NCBI GenBank assembly: GCA_046582475.1
Contig: JAYGEH010000475.1
Span: forward strand, 1 to 5,698
From: GCA-2687515 sp046582475
Lineage (GTDB): Bacteria > Pseudomonadota > Alphaproteobacteria > Rhodospirillales > UBA2165
Direction of reading: 5' to 3'
DNA length: 5,698 nt
How positions within the stretch are numbered: the first letter of the stretch is position 1; each line of letters opens with the position of its first letter. The translations under genes were made by a program, and so were the position numbers. The notes below the pieces were generated by a model that saw only the letters and a program-made list of their open reading frames with translations, made no database searches and was not told where the DNA came from. Of the stretch, positions 1-5,698 are shown in pieces.

Positions 1-18
1 ACCCCCCGCACCCCCCGC
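1..18 (+). repeat. Two tandem copies of a 9-bp unit ACCCCCCGC
   Basis: ACCCCCCGC occurs at 1-9 and again at 10-18. In the frame of the selenoprotein it encodes PPA-PPA, followed by GG. If translated, it would be a short Pro-rich linker or tail of an upstream segment. It may also be non-coding DNA if TTG 41 or a later codon is the true start. Confidence 0.5.
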
Positions 19-658
19 CGGGGGCAAGTCGCGGGAGCAGTTGCGCGAGGAGTGGATCGCGCTTTCCGACATGACGGCCGACGAGTTCGATGCGCTGCAG
101 GCCAGCTATAAGGCGCGCGCCGAAGGCATGCCCCCCGAGGGCTCGGAAGCGCCCGATTTTAGCGTCGAAATCATGGACCAGGATCAGAAGCGCACCGGTG
201 CCAGCCAGCGCCTGTCGGATTTTCGCGGCAAACCGGTGGGGTTGATATTCGGCTCCTACACGTGACCTCCGTTTCGTAATGTGGCTGTGCGCCTCAACGA
301 AATTTTCGCCAAATACAAAGACGACATCGAGTTCATGTGCATCTATATTTCCGAAGCCCATCCCGACGATGGCTGGCGGGTGCAGGCCAATTTGGATGAA
401 AAAATCATCTATAAGCAGCCCACCACGGACGACGAGCGCACCGAAGTTGCCGCCGTCTGCCAGATCGCCATGGACCTCAAGATGCCCTATTACGTGGACG
501 GTATCGATAACGATGTGGAAGAGAAATATAAGTCCCTGCCCATGCGCCTCTATCTCATCGGCGCCGACGGCAAGGTCGCCTTTACGGGCGACCGGGGACC
601 TTTCGGTTTCAACATGGACACATGGGTCGAAGCCATCGAGGAACAGCTCGCCGGCTAA
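2..658 (+). CDS. Selenocysteine-containing deiodinase-like protein, thioredoxin fold (5' end open; in-frame UGA read as Sec)
   Basis: One frame runs from the window edge to TAA 656-658, broken only by TGA 263-265. Counting from the codon at 2, the visible protein is 218 residues with Sec at 88. Seen: a Pro-rich start (PPAPPAGG), a helical stretch, an AhpC/TSA-like entry (GSEAPDF 47-53, LSDFRGKP 71-78), then IFGSYT-U-PPF 82-91, CIYISEAH 113-120, DGW 123-125, YYVD 163-166, LPMRLYLI 179-186 and GPFGFN 199-204. These match, in order, the landmarks of animal iodothyronine deiodinases (GSxTUPPF, IYIEEAHxxDGW, VVVD, LPxRLYII, GPWxYN). Known deiodinases use Sec for reductive dehalogenation; the bacterial substrate is unknown, and a peroxidase or other thiol-redox role is possible. 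The position two before Sec is Tyr, where DIO1 has Cys; the only cysteines seen are 113 and 153. Start: TTG 41 is possible (205 aa) but its GGGAG (33-37) is only 3 nt away, so the gene probably begins upstream. A nonsense mutation is unlikely because similarity continues in the same frame past the TGA. Confidence 0.9.
263..303 (+). promoter_or_regulatory. Selenocysteine UGA codon and putative bacterial SECIS hairpin
   Basis: The UGA is at 263-265. Downstream, GUUUCGU (271-277) pairs with ACGAAAU (297-303), with one G-U at the base. After a two-base AA bulge (278-279), UG (280-281) pairs with CA (295-296); a U-U mismatch (282/294) follows, then GGC (283-285) pairs with GCC (291-293) and closes a five-base loop UGUGC (286-290). 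The apical loop starts about 20 nt after the UGA and has G in its second position with a GU step. This agrees with known bacterial SECIS elements, which sit just 3' of the UGA inside the coding region and are bound by SelB. The fold was drawn by hand and no energy was computed. Confidence 0.7.
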
Positions 659-685
659 GCAACGCCCGAGCCAAGTCAAATAGAT

Positions 686-717
686 GGGGGCCGGCGCCAA
701 ACCGGCCCCCTTTGTTT
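686..717 (+). terminator. Rho-independent terminator of the selenoprotein gene
   Basis: GGGGGCCGG (686-694) is perfectly complementary to CCGGCCCCC (702-710), giving a 9-bp GC-rich stem with a 7-nt loop, followed at once by TTTGTTT (711-717). It lies 27 nt after the stop codon at 658 and before pyrC, so the two genes are probably separate transcription units. Confidence 0.9.
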
Positions 718-786
718 GCCGCCTTTGTTTGTTGGTGGGAAATCGGCTATCACTGGTGCGGAGAATCATAAAGAAACCGGGCAATT

Positions 787-1836
787 ATGGCTTCCAGCGA
801 TCATCTGACAATTCGCCGTCCCGACGATTGGCACGTGCATTTGCGCGATGGCGATATGCTGCGCTTCGTGGCTCCCTATACGGCGCACCAGTTCGCCCGC
901 GCCATCGTCATGCCCAACCTGGTGCAACCCGTTACCACGGCCGCCGCGGCCGGCGCCTACCGCCGGCGCATTTTGGATGCGCTCCCCGAGGGCGACGGCT
1001 TCCTTCCGCTGATGACCTGTTACCTCACCGATGAGACCGATCCGGGTGCCCTGGAAGAGGCGTTCAAGGACGGCGTCTTTACTGCCGTCAAGCTCTACCC
1101 GGCGGGTGCCACCACCAATTCGGCGTTCGGCGTCACCGATATTGCTAAGCTGGACCCGGTGTTCGAGCGCATGGCCAATATCGGCATGCCGTTGCTGCTG
1201 CACGGCGAAGTGACCGACGCGGACGTGGACGTGTTCGACCGGGAAGCAGTGTTCATCGACAAGGTTCTGGAACCGCTGCTGGCCCGGGTGCCCGGCCTGA
1301 AGGCGGTGCTCGAACATATCACCACCAGCGATGCGGTGGATTATGTGAACGCCAAAGAGGGATCGCTCGGCGCCACCATCACCGCCCATCATCTGATCAT
1401 CAACCGCAACGCCCTGTTCGAGGGCGGCATCCGGCCCCACCACTACTGCCTGCCGGTGGCCAAGCGCGAATCCCACCGCCTGGCCCTCCGCGCGGCGGCC
1501 ATTTCGGGCAAGCCGTGGTTTTTTCTGGGCACAGATTCGGCGCCGCACCCAATCGCCGACAAAGAATCCGATTGCGGCTGCGCCGGCATCTTCACGGCGC
1601 CCGCCGCCATGGAACTGTACGCCCAGGTCTTCGATGAAGAGGGCGCGCTGGATAAACTCGAAGGCTTCGCCTCGGTCCACGGCGCCGAATTCTATGGCTT
1701 GGCGCTGAACGAAGGCACCATGACCCTGGTCCCAGGTCTGGCCGCGCCGATTGCCGTGGAGGACGGCGTCAAGCCGTTCCACGGAGGCCGGGATCTGGCC
1801 TGGCGAATTCTTGACAAAGTGGAGGAACGAAATTGA
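787..1836 (+). CDS. pyrC: Dihydroorotase (E. coli PyrC type)
   Basis: The 349-residue product matches the usual length of the E. coli-type class II dihydroorotase. This cytosolic zinc enzyme interconverts N-carbamoyl-L-aspartate and L-dihydroorotate in de novo pyrimidine synthesis. All expected active-site residues are visible: HVH at 16-18 with R20 (WHVHLRDG), MPN 42-44 for substrate binding, K102 in VKLYPAG as the lysine carboxylated to bridge the two metals, H139 in LLLHGE, H177 in LEHITT, and D250 in GTDSAPH as the catalytic Asp. Residue numbers coincide with those known for the E. coli enzyme, which supports the ATG start. The ribosome site is weak (AAAGAAA 770-776, 10 nt upstream). The stop overlaps the start of the next gene by 4 nt. 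A terminator lies upstream, so the promoter should fall within 718-786, but I see no convincing -35/-10 pair there. Confidence 0.97.
   Translation: MASSDHLTIRRPDDWHVHLRDGDMLRFVAPYTAHQFARAIVMPNLVQPVTTAAAAGAYRRRILDALPEGDGFLPLMTCYLTDETDPGALEEAFKDGVFTAVKLYPAGATTNSAFGVTDIAKLDPVFERMANIGMPLLLHGEVTDADVDVFDREAVFIDKVLEPLLARVPGLKAVLEHITTSDAVDYVNAKEGSLGATITAHHLIINRNALFEGGIRPHHYCLPVAKRESHRLALRAAAISGKPWFFLGTDSAPHPIADKESDCGCAGIFTAPAAMELYAQVFDEEGALDKLEGFASVHGAEFYGLALNEGTMTLVPGLAAPIAVEDGVKPFHGGRDLAWRILDKVEERN
1821..1836 (+). promoter_or_regulatory. Shine-Dalgarno and TTG/TGA overlap coupling pyrC to the next gene
   Basis: GGAGGA (1821-1826) inside the end of pyrC lies 6 nt before TTG 1833-1835, which overlaps the pyrC stop TGA 1834-1836 as TTGA. 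The strong ribosome site at correct spacing decides the non-ATG start of the reductase and suggests translational coupling. Confidence 0.85.
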
Positions 1837-2840
1837 GCGATGGCCATACCTTCCCGGCTTTGATGCTGGAAGAAAGCGACGGCGCCGTCAGCGCTGGCAT
1901 GACCCAATTGACGGACGGTGATCTGCCCGACGGCGATGTGCTGGTGCGCACCGAATATTCCACATTGAATTACAAGGACGGCATGATCCTGAAAGGGCAG
2001 GGGCGGCTGGTGCGCAATTATCCGCACGTGCCGGGGGTCGATCTGGCCGGCGTCGTCGAGACCTCCTCCTCGCCCGACTATGCGCCCGGCGACCGGGTCG
2101 TCTTGAATGGCTGGCGGGTGGGCGAGGCCCATTGGGGCGGCTACGCGGGCAAGGCGCGGGTGCAGTCCGATTGGCTGGTAACCTTGCCGGCGGAAATATC
2201 GACGCGCCAAGCCATGGCCATCGGAACGGCGGGCTATACCGCCATGCTGTCGGTGCTGACCCTGGAAGAGCATGGCTTGACGCCGGAAACGGAGGGCGAA
2301 GTTTTGATCACCGGCGCCGCCGGCGGCGTCGGCAGCGTCGCCGTCGCCATCCTCGCCAAGCTGGGATACCGGGTCGCCGCATCCACGGGGCGCACCGAAT
2401 CCCACGATTACCTGAAAAGTCTGGGTGCCGCATCCATCGTGCCCCGCGCCGAATTGGAAGAAACGCCGAAGGGGCCATTGGGCTCGGAGCGTTGGTCCGG
2501 CGCCATCGACGCGGTCGGCGGGGTGATCCTCGCCAATCTATTGGCCGCCTTGAAAACCCACGCCAGTTGCGCGGCGGTGGGCCTGGCCGCATCGCCGAAG
2601 CTGGAAACCACGGTCATTCCGTTCCTGCTGCGGGGCGTCAATCTGCTGGGCATCGATTCTGTGCTGTGCCCGAAACCGCGCCGGGTGCAGGCCTGGGCGC
2701 GGCTCGCCGTAGACCTGCCCCTGGATAAGTTGGAGGCCATGATCACCGAAGTGCCTTTGAGCGAAATAACTGGCCACGCCGACGCCATCCTGGCCGGCCA
2801 AGTGCAGGGCCGCGTGGTGGTGGATGTGGGTACGGCCTAG
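1833..2840 (+). CDS. acuI: NADPH-dependent acryloyl-CoA reductase-like oxidoreductase (AcuI/YhdH family, MDR superfamily)
   Basis: A 335-residue zinc-independent medium-chain dehydrogenase/reductase. The N-terminal GroES-like catalytic domain carries STLNYKDGM (43-51) and the PHVPGVDLAG block (64-73), typical of the YhdH/AcuI subfamily. The Rossmann domain contains GTAGYTA (131-137) and the nucleotide loop TGAAGGVGS (160-168), then STGR (184-187), where NADPH-preferring members contact the 2'-phosphate. The zinc-ligand cysteines of alcohol dehydrogenases are absent. Characterised AcuI proteins reduce acryloyl-CoA to propionyl-CoA, which removes a toxic intermediate of DMSP or 3-hydroxypropionate metabolism; E. 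coli YhdH has the same activity. Whether this protein has that substrate in vivo is inferred from family only, and no DMSP genes are visible here. Start TTG 1833 is chosen for its GGAGGA site and overlap with the pyrC stop. The reason for pairing with pyrC is not evident. Confidence 0.88.
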   Translation: MSDGHTFPALMLEESDGAVSAGMTQLTDGDLPDGDVLVRTEYSTLNYKDGMILKGQGRLVRNYPHVPGVDLAGVVETSSSPDYAPGDRVVLNGWRVGEAHWGGYAGKARVQSDWLVTLPAEISTRQAMAIGTAGYTAMLSVLTLEEHGLTPETEGEVLITGAAGGVGSVAVAILAKLGYRVAASTGRTESHDYLKSLGAASIVPRAELEETPKGPLGSERWSGAIDAVGGVILANLLAALKTHASCAAVGLAASPKLETTVIPFLLRGVNLLGIDSVLCPKPRRVQAWARLAVDLPLDKLEAMITEVPLSEITGHADAILAGQVQGRVVVDVGTA

Positions 2841-2844
2841 CCCG

Positions 2845-2858
2845 GCTGCGCCCGCAGC
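2845..2858 (+). terminator. Small GC hairpin after the reductase gene, no clear U-tract
   Basis: GCTGC (2845-2849) pairs with GCAGC (2854-2858) around a 4-nt loop, starting 4 nt after the stop codon. No T-run follows, so if it ends transcription it is weak or Rho-assisted; it may simply protect the 3' end. Confidence 0.35.
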
Positions 2859-2900
2859 GATTAATCGAAATTTCACCTGTTTCTGGCATTGTCCGACCGA

Positions 2901-2937
2901 TGGAATTCCCGCCGGCGTTGGAGAGCGGGAATGCGCC
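2901..2937 (+). repeat. REP-like palindrome ATTCCCGC...GCGGGAAT
   Basis: ATTCCCGC (2905-2912) is perfectly complementary to GCGGGAAT (2925-2932), with a 12-nt GC-rich spacer. The flanks TGGA (2901-2904) and GCGCC (2933-2937) give the overall look of the TGGATTCCCGC...GCGGGAATG palindromes that recur between genes in many alphaproteobacteria. Only one copy is in this window, so repeat status is inferred. It lies directly before the ribosome site of the lipoprotein gene and would fold in its 5' leader. Confidence 0.45.
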
Positions 2938-2950
2938 AGGAGACGGGCAA

Positions 2951-3436
2951 ATGAATAAAATACTTATGCCGGTGGGCCTTTTGATGGTCTTGAGCGGGTG
3001 CGGTTTCGTCGATTCCTATGAGGAAGCGGTGTACGATCTGGACCCGGTTTACTGCTATCAGTCGCTCGCCGGCGTGCAGTGTCACGCCAAACCCAACCAC
3101 GCCGACAAGCGCCGACTGGTCAATTATTACGGACCCCATCCGAGCCGCTACGAGGCCCCGGCGCCGGTCCCGGTGCCGGAATTGCAGGCGCCGCCGCCGG
3201 TTCCGTTCTGGGTGCGCGATCCCGAACCGGTACCGAAACCGTTCCTCAAGATGAGCGGCCGCACGGTGGCTCCGGTTACCCCCAAATCGGTCCTCCAATC
3301 GCCGGGCCTTCCCAGCCCGGTCAGCGAAGCCGATAAGGACGCCATCAATAAATCCCGGATTACCGAACCCCTGCCGCCGGAAGGCGCCGAAGCAAAACGT
3401 CCGGGCGTCAAGGCAGATCCGGTGGGCAACGAATAG
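2951..3436 (+). CDS. Small lipoprotein of unknown function with Pro-rich middle
   Basis: 161 residues. A short lipoprotein signal peptide is visible: MNK, a hydrophobic core, and lipobox LSGC with the lipidated Cys at 17. The start at ATG 2951 is preferred over the in-frame ATG at 2900 because AGGAG (2938-2942) is 8 nt upstream and the signal peptide then has the right length. The mature part begins with a conserved-looking segment, YDLDPVYCYQSLAGVQC (28-44), with cysteines at 35 and 44 nine residues apart, then RRLVNYYGPHPSRY (54-67). Residues 69-95 are Pro-rich (PAPVPVPELQAPPPVP), and the rest looks disordered and charged. It probably sits in a membrane of the cell envelope. The residue after Cys17 is Gly, not the Asp of inner-membrane retention signals, so the outer membrane is plausible. 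I do not recognise a named family. Confidence 0.85.
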   Translation: MNKILMPVGLLMVLSGCGFVDSYEEAVYDLDPVYCYQSLAGVQCHAKPNHADKRRLVNYYGPHPSRYEAPAPVPVPELQAPPPVPFWVRDPEPVPKPFLKMSGRTVAPVTPKSVLQSPGLPSPVSEADKDAINKSRITEPLPPEGAEAKRPGVKADPVGNE

Positions 3437-3463
3437 GCGGTAGCCGATCCCGAACCCCTCCGT

Positions 3464-3469
3464 TAGAAT
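3464..3469 (+). promoter_or_regulatory. Possible -10 element upstream of the Sel1-repeat gene
   Basis: TAGAAT differs from the sigma-70 -10 consensus at one base and lies in the short gap before the Sel1 gene. No recognisable -35 sits at 16-18 nt upstream (TAGCCG at 3441 is poor), so this is a weak proposal. Confidence 0.25.
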
Positions 3470-3475
3470 GTCGCC

Positions 3476-3492
3476 GCCCGCGTTTTGCGGGC
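3476..3492 (+). other. Perfect 6-bp GC hairpin in the gap between the lipoprotein and Sel1 genes
   Basis: GCCCGC (3476-3481) pairs with GCGGGC (3487-3492) around loop GTTTT. It could be the end of the lipoprotein transcript or a leader hairpin of the Sel1 gene. It lacks a T-run (TGGTAAGGGG follows), so it is not a classical intrinsic terminator. Confidence 0.45.
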
Positions 3493-3516
3493 TGGTAAGG
3501 GGATAACGGGGGGCGA

Positions 3517-4218
3517 ATGCCCACTTTCACATCCATATCGCTTGCGGCGCTGATAATAATCGGCGGGTTTGGCTTGCCGGCATGGGCGCAGGTGCCGCCG
3601 GCGGACAATTTCGGCCAGGCCATGAGCTGGTATTTGAAGGCCGCCGAAGCCGGCGATGCCGAGGCCCAGTTCCTATTGGCGCGCATGCTCGATACCGGCG
3701 CCGGCAGCGAGACCGATCCGGCGGGCGCCATCAAATGGTACCGGGCGGCTGCATTGCGGGGACATGCCCAGGCCGCCTTTCACCTGGGCGAAATTTATTA
3801 CCGGGGCACCGGCGTGGCGCGCGATTATACCGAAGCGGCAAATTGGTACCAGCGGGCGGCCCGCGCCGGCTCGGCCCGCGCCCAGTTCAATCTGGCGCTG
3901 ATGGTGGAACGGGGCCGGGGCGTCCGCCGCGACGCCGGGCTGGCGGTAAAATGGTATTTGCGCGCCGCCAACGCGGGACTGATTCCGGCGCAGATTAACC
4001 TGGCGCTGATGTATGCGGCCGGCAACGGTGTCCCCCTGGACCCGGTGCAGGCCATGATGTGGCTCCGAATCTCCGAACATATGGGTGCCGCCAGGCTCAA
4101 TAATGTGAAAAGCGGCATCGCGGTTAAGCTGACCCCGGAGCAGGTCAGGGACGCAGAAGAATCGGCGGCCGACCGCGTCCAATTCATCCGCGCCAATATG
4201 GCCAAATCACGTCCATAA
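3517..4218 (+). CDS. Secreted Sel1-like repeat protein
   Basis: 233 residues. An N-terminal hydrophobic segment (SISLAALIIIGGFGL) followed by PAWA-Q fits a Sec signal peptide cleaved after residue 24, although it lacks a strongly basic n-region. The mature part starts with a half repeat (NFGQAMSWYLKAAEAG, 31-46), then four uninterrupted 36-residue Sel1 repeats at 47-82, 83-118, 119-154 and 155-190. Each has the pattern AQxxLAxMxxxGxGVxxDxxxAxxWYxxAAxxG. A charged helical tail (191-233) includes LTPEQVRDAEESAADR, a common ending of this type of protein. Sel1 repeats form TPR-like alpha solenoids that scaffold protein interactions, often in the periplasm or envelope stress pathways. The partner is not identifiable here. 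The ribosome site is ambiguous: G-run 3508-3513 is close to the ATG, and AAGGGGA 3497-3503 is 13 nt away. The gene lies 80 bp after the lipoprotein gene on the same strand and may be co-transcribed. Confidence 0.9.
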   Translation: MPTFTSISLAALIIIGGFGLPAWAQVPPADNFGQAMSWYLKAAEAGDAEAQFLLARMLDTGAGSETDPAGAIKWYRAAALRGHAQAAFHLGEIYYRGTGVARDYTEAANWYQRAARAGSARAQFNLALMVERGRGVRRDAGLAVKWYLRAANAGLIPAQINLALMYAAGNGVPLDPVQAMMWLRISEHMGAARLNNVKSGIAVKLTPEQVRDAEESAADRVQFIRANMAKSRP

Positions 4219-4235
4219 AATTGAAACAGTATGGC

Positions 4236-4250
4236 GGTGCCAGCGGCACC
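4236..4250. terminator. Short hairpin between convergent genes
   Basis: GGTGCC (4236-4241) and GGCACC (4245-4250) form a 6-bp stem with a 3-nt loop, touching the stop codon of the minus-strand exporter gene. On the minus strand a T-rich stretch (CTGTTTCAATTTT) follows about 6 nt later, so it may serve mainly the exporter gene. The U-tract is not immediately adjacent, so this is moderate evidence only. Confidence 0.4.
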
Positions 4251-5698
4251 TATTCGGCGGCGTCGACAGTGTCTTTGCTGGCCTCTTCGGGCTCCGGATT
4301 CGACTCCAAATTTTGCTCCAGGGCCTCTTGCGCCCGGGCGGCTTCCTGCTGGCGTTCCCACATGCGCGCATAGGCGCCGCCGACGGCCAGCAAGCCGGCA
4401 TGGGTGCCGCGCTCGGTGATGCGGCCGTGATCGAGAACCAGAATTTCGTCGGCGCCGATGATGGTCGAAAGCCGGTGGGCGATCACCAGCGTCGTGCGCC
4501 CGGCGGCGACCTGGAACATGGCTTCCTGAATTTCCCGCTCCGTATGGGTATCGAGGGCCGAGGTTGCCTCATCGAACAGAAGGATTTGCGGGCCCTTGAG
4601 GATGGTGCGGGCGATGGCGACCCTTTGTTTCTCGCCGCCCGACAGCTTCAAGCCGCGCTCGCCGACGCGGGTGTTATAGCCTTCGGGCATCTCGGTGATG
4701 AAGCTGTGGACGCTGGCCATGCGCGCCGCGTCCTCGATTTCCGACGGGTTCGCGCCCGGGCGACCGTAGGCGATGTTGTAATAGATGGTGTCGTTGAACA
4801 GCACCGTATCCTGGGGCACGATGCCGATGGCGGCGCGTAAAGAATCCTGGGTCACGTCGCGGATATCCTGGCCGTCGATGGTAATGCGCCCTTGGGTGAC
4901 GTCATAGAAACGGTACAGCAATCTTGAAATGGTCGATTTGCCGGCGCCCGAGGGCCCGACGATGGCCACCGTCTTGCCGGCCGGAACGGTGAAGGACACG
5001 TCTTTGAGGATATTGCGGGCCTCGGTGTAATCGAAATCTACATGTTCGAAGCTGATCGCGCCGCCCTGGATTTGCAGCGCCGGCGCATCCGGCTTGTCGT
5101 CGATTTCCCGCTCTATCCTTAAAAGCGAGAACATGTCCTCCATGTCGGCGAGGGACTGTTTGATTTCCCGATAAACGAAGCCGAGGAAATTGAGCGGCAG
5201 GAAAAGCTGGATCAAATAGGTGTTGACCAGAACGAAATCGCCAAGGGTCATGGCCCCGCTTTTTACCCCGAAACCGGCCATGATCATGACCACGGTCAGG
5301 CCGATGGAAATGACCACCGCCTGGCCGATATTGAGCATCGACAGCGAGACTTTGCTTTTGACGGCGGCCTCTTCGTAAGAGCGGAGCGCGTCGTCGAAGC
5401 GGCGGGATTCGTGTTCCTCGTTGCCGAAATATTTAACCGTTTCGTAATTGAGAAGGGAATCGATGGCCTTGGTATTGGCCTCGGAATCGCTGGCGTTCAT
5501 GCGCCGGCGGTATTTGAGCCGCCAATCGGTCACCGCCACGGTCCAGAAAATATAGAAACCCACGGTGACGAAGGTGACCAGCGCAAACCAAAAATTGAAC
5601 AACCCCCACATGATGCCGCAGACCAGCAGGATTTCCAGCAAGGTGGGAATGACGTTGAAGAGCATGAAGTTCAAAAGGAAATCGATGCCCTTGGTGCC
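4250..5698 (-). CDS. Atm1-family ABC exporter, fused permease and ATPase (N-terminus outside window)
   Basis: The last 482 residues of an inner-membrane half-transporter; the gene continues past the right edge, and about 120 residues (first TM helices) are probably missing from a usual length near 600. Numbering from the first visible codon (GTKGIDFLL): TM segments lie at about 17-56 (two), 121-145 and 155-176. The stretch AIDSLLNYETVKYFGNE (78-94) is the hallmark of the Atm1/ABCB7/HMT1 group. In the ATPase domain are Walker A GPSGAGKST (248-256), Q-loop Gln 296, signature LSGGE (352-356), Walker B ILLFDEA (372-378), D-loop SALD (380-383) and H-loop His 408, so it looks catalytically intact. 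An acidic tail (EPEEASKDTVDAAE) ends it. Known relatives export glutathione conjugates, glutathione polysulfides or metal-thiol complexes, and the mitochondrial one supports cytosolic Fe-S assembly. The exact substrate here is inferred only. TTG 5674 is an internal codon, not a likely start, because upstream residues match the family. Confidence 0.93.
   Translation of the reverse strand, partial: GTKGIDFLLNFMLFNVIPTLLEILLVCGIMWGLFNFWFALVTFVTVGFYIFWTVAVTDWRLKYRRRMNASDSEANTKAIDSLLNYETVKYFGNEEHESRRFDDALRSYEEAAVKSKVSLSMLNIGQAVVISIGLTVVMIMAGFGVKSGAMTLGDFVLVNTYLIQLFLPLNFLGFVYREIKQSLADMEDMFSLLRIEREIDDKPDAPALQIQGGAISFEHVDFDYTEARNILKDVSFTVPAGKTVAIVGPSGAGKSTISRLLYRFYDVTQGRITIDGQDIRDVTQDSLRAAIGIVPQDTVLFNDTIYYNIAYGRPGANPSEIEDAARMASVHSFITEMPEGYNTRVGERGLKLSGGEKQRVAIARTILKGPQILLFDEATSALDTHTEREIQEAMFQVAAGRTTLVIAHRLSTIIGADEILVLDHGRITERGTHAGLLAVGGAYARMWERQQEAARAQEALEQNLESNPEPEEASKDTVDAAE

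Noticed and set aside
41..265. A stand-alone 74-residue gene ending at TGA 265, or a pseudogene broken by a nonsense codon
   Set aside because: The reading frame continues unbroken and keeps deiodinase-family motifs right across the TGA, which sits at the known Sec position and is followed by a SECIS-like hairpin.
279..683. Overlapping 134-residue + strand ORF in another frame
   Set aside because: Low-complexity Ser/Pro/Arg-rich translation; the frame of 281-658 has clear family similarity.
725..752. Possible promoter for pyrC (TTGTTT with CTATCA, 16-nt spacing)
   Set aside because: The -10 match is poor and TTGTTT overlaps the edge of the preceding terminator region; not strong enough to annotate.
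766..1782. Long minus-strand ORF (338 codons) opposite pyrC
   Set aside because: Shadow of a GC-rich gene; His/Gly/Arg-rich translation with no recognisable domain, while the + strand is unmistakable dihydroorotase.
1692..2405. Minus-strand ORF (237 codons) across the pyrC/reductase junction
   Set aside because: Composition typical of antisense of coding DNA; the + strand genes account fully for the region.
2861..2875. CtrA-like site TTAA-N7-TTCA
   Set aside because: The second half deviates from TTAA, and a single degenerate match is expected by chance.
4313..4840. Plus-strand ORF opposite the ABC exporter
   Set aside because: Antisense of the intact ATPase domain; no independent motif.

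Overview
This window looks like an ordinary chromosomal stretch from a GC-rich alphaproteobacterium, possibly of the Rhodospirillales type. I infer this from base composition, the Atm1-type exporter, the AcuI/YhdH reductase, an E. coli-type dihydroorotase and a REP-like palindrome. No decisive taxonomic marker such as rRNA is present. No phage, transposon, CRISPR or tRNA signal was found.

The most notable locus is at the left edge. Two reading frames that look like separate small ORFs (ending at 265 and starting near 281) are one gene in a single frame, interrupted only by a TGA at 263-265. The residues around it read IFGSYT-U-PPF, the active-site motif of iodothyronine deiodinases. The downstream half keeps the family's other landmarks (IYIxEAH, DGW, LPxRLYLI). 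A hairpin with the geometry of a bacterial SECIS lies at 271-303. The gene is best read as a selenocysteine-containing, deiodinase-like thioredoxin-fold protein. It may continue upstream of the window. A strong intrinsic terminator (686-717) closes it.

Next is a two-gene translationally coupled unit on the + strand: pyrC (dihydroorotase, 787-1836) and an AcuI/YhdH-type NADPH-dependent reductase. The reductase starts at a TTG overlapping the pyrC stop (1833-2840). A spacer with a small hairpin and a REP-like palindrome leads to a small lipoprotein of unknown function (2951-3436), then a secreted Sel1-repeat protein (3517-4218).

On the - strand, converging with the Sel1 gene, is the C-terminal 482 residues of an Atm1-family ABC exporter (4250 to beyond 5698). 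About 30 bases separate the two stop codons. Apart from pyrC and the reductase, which share a transcript by overlap, I see no clear pathway joining the neighbours. Deiodinase-like Sec protein, Atm1-type thiol/Fe-S-related exporter and reductase could suggest redox themes, but that is only inference.
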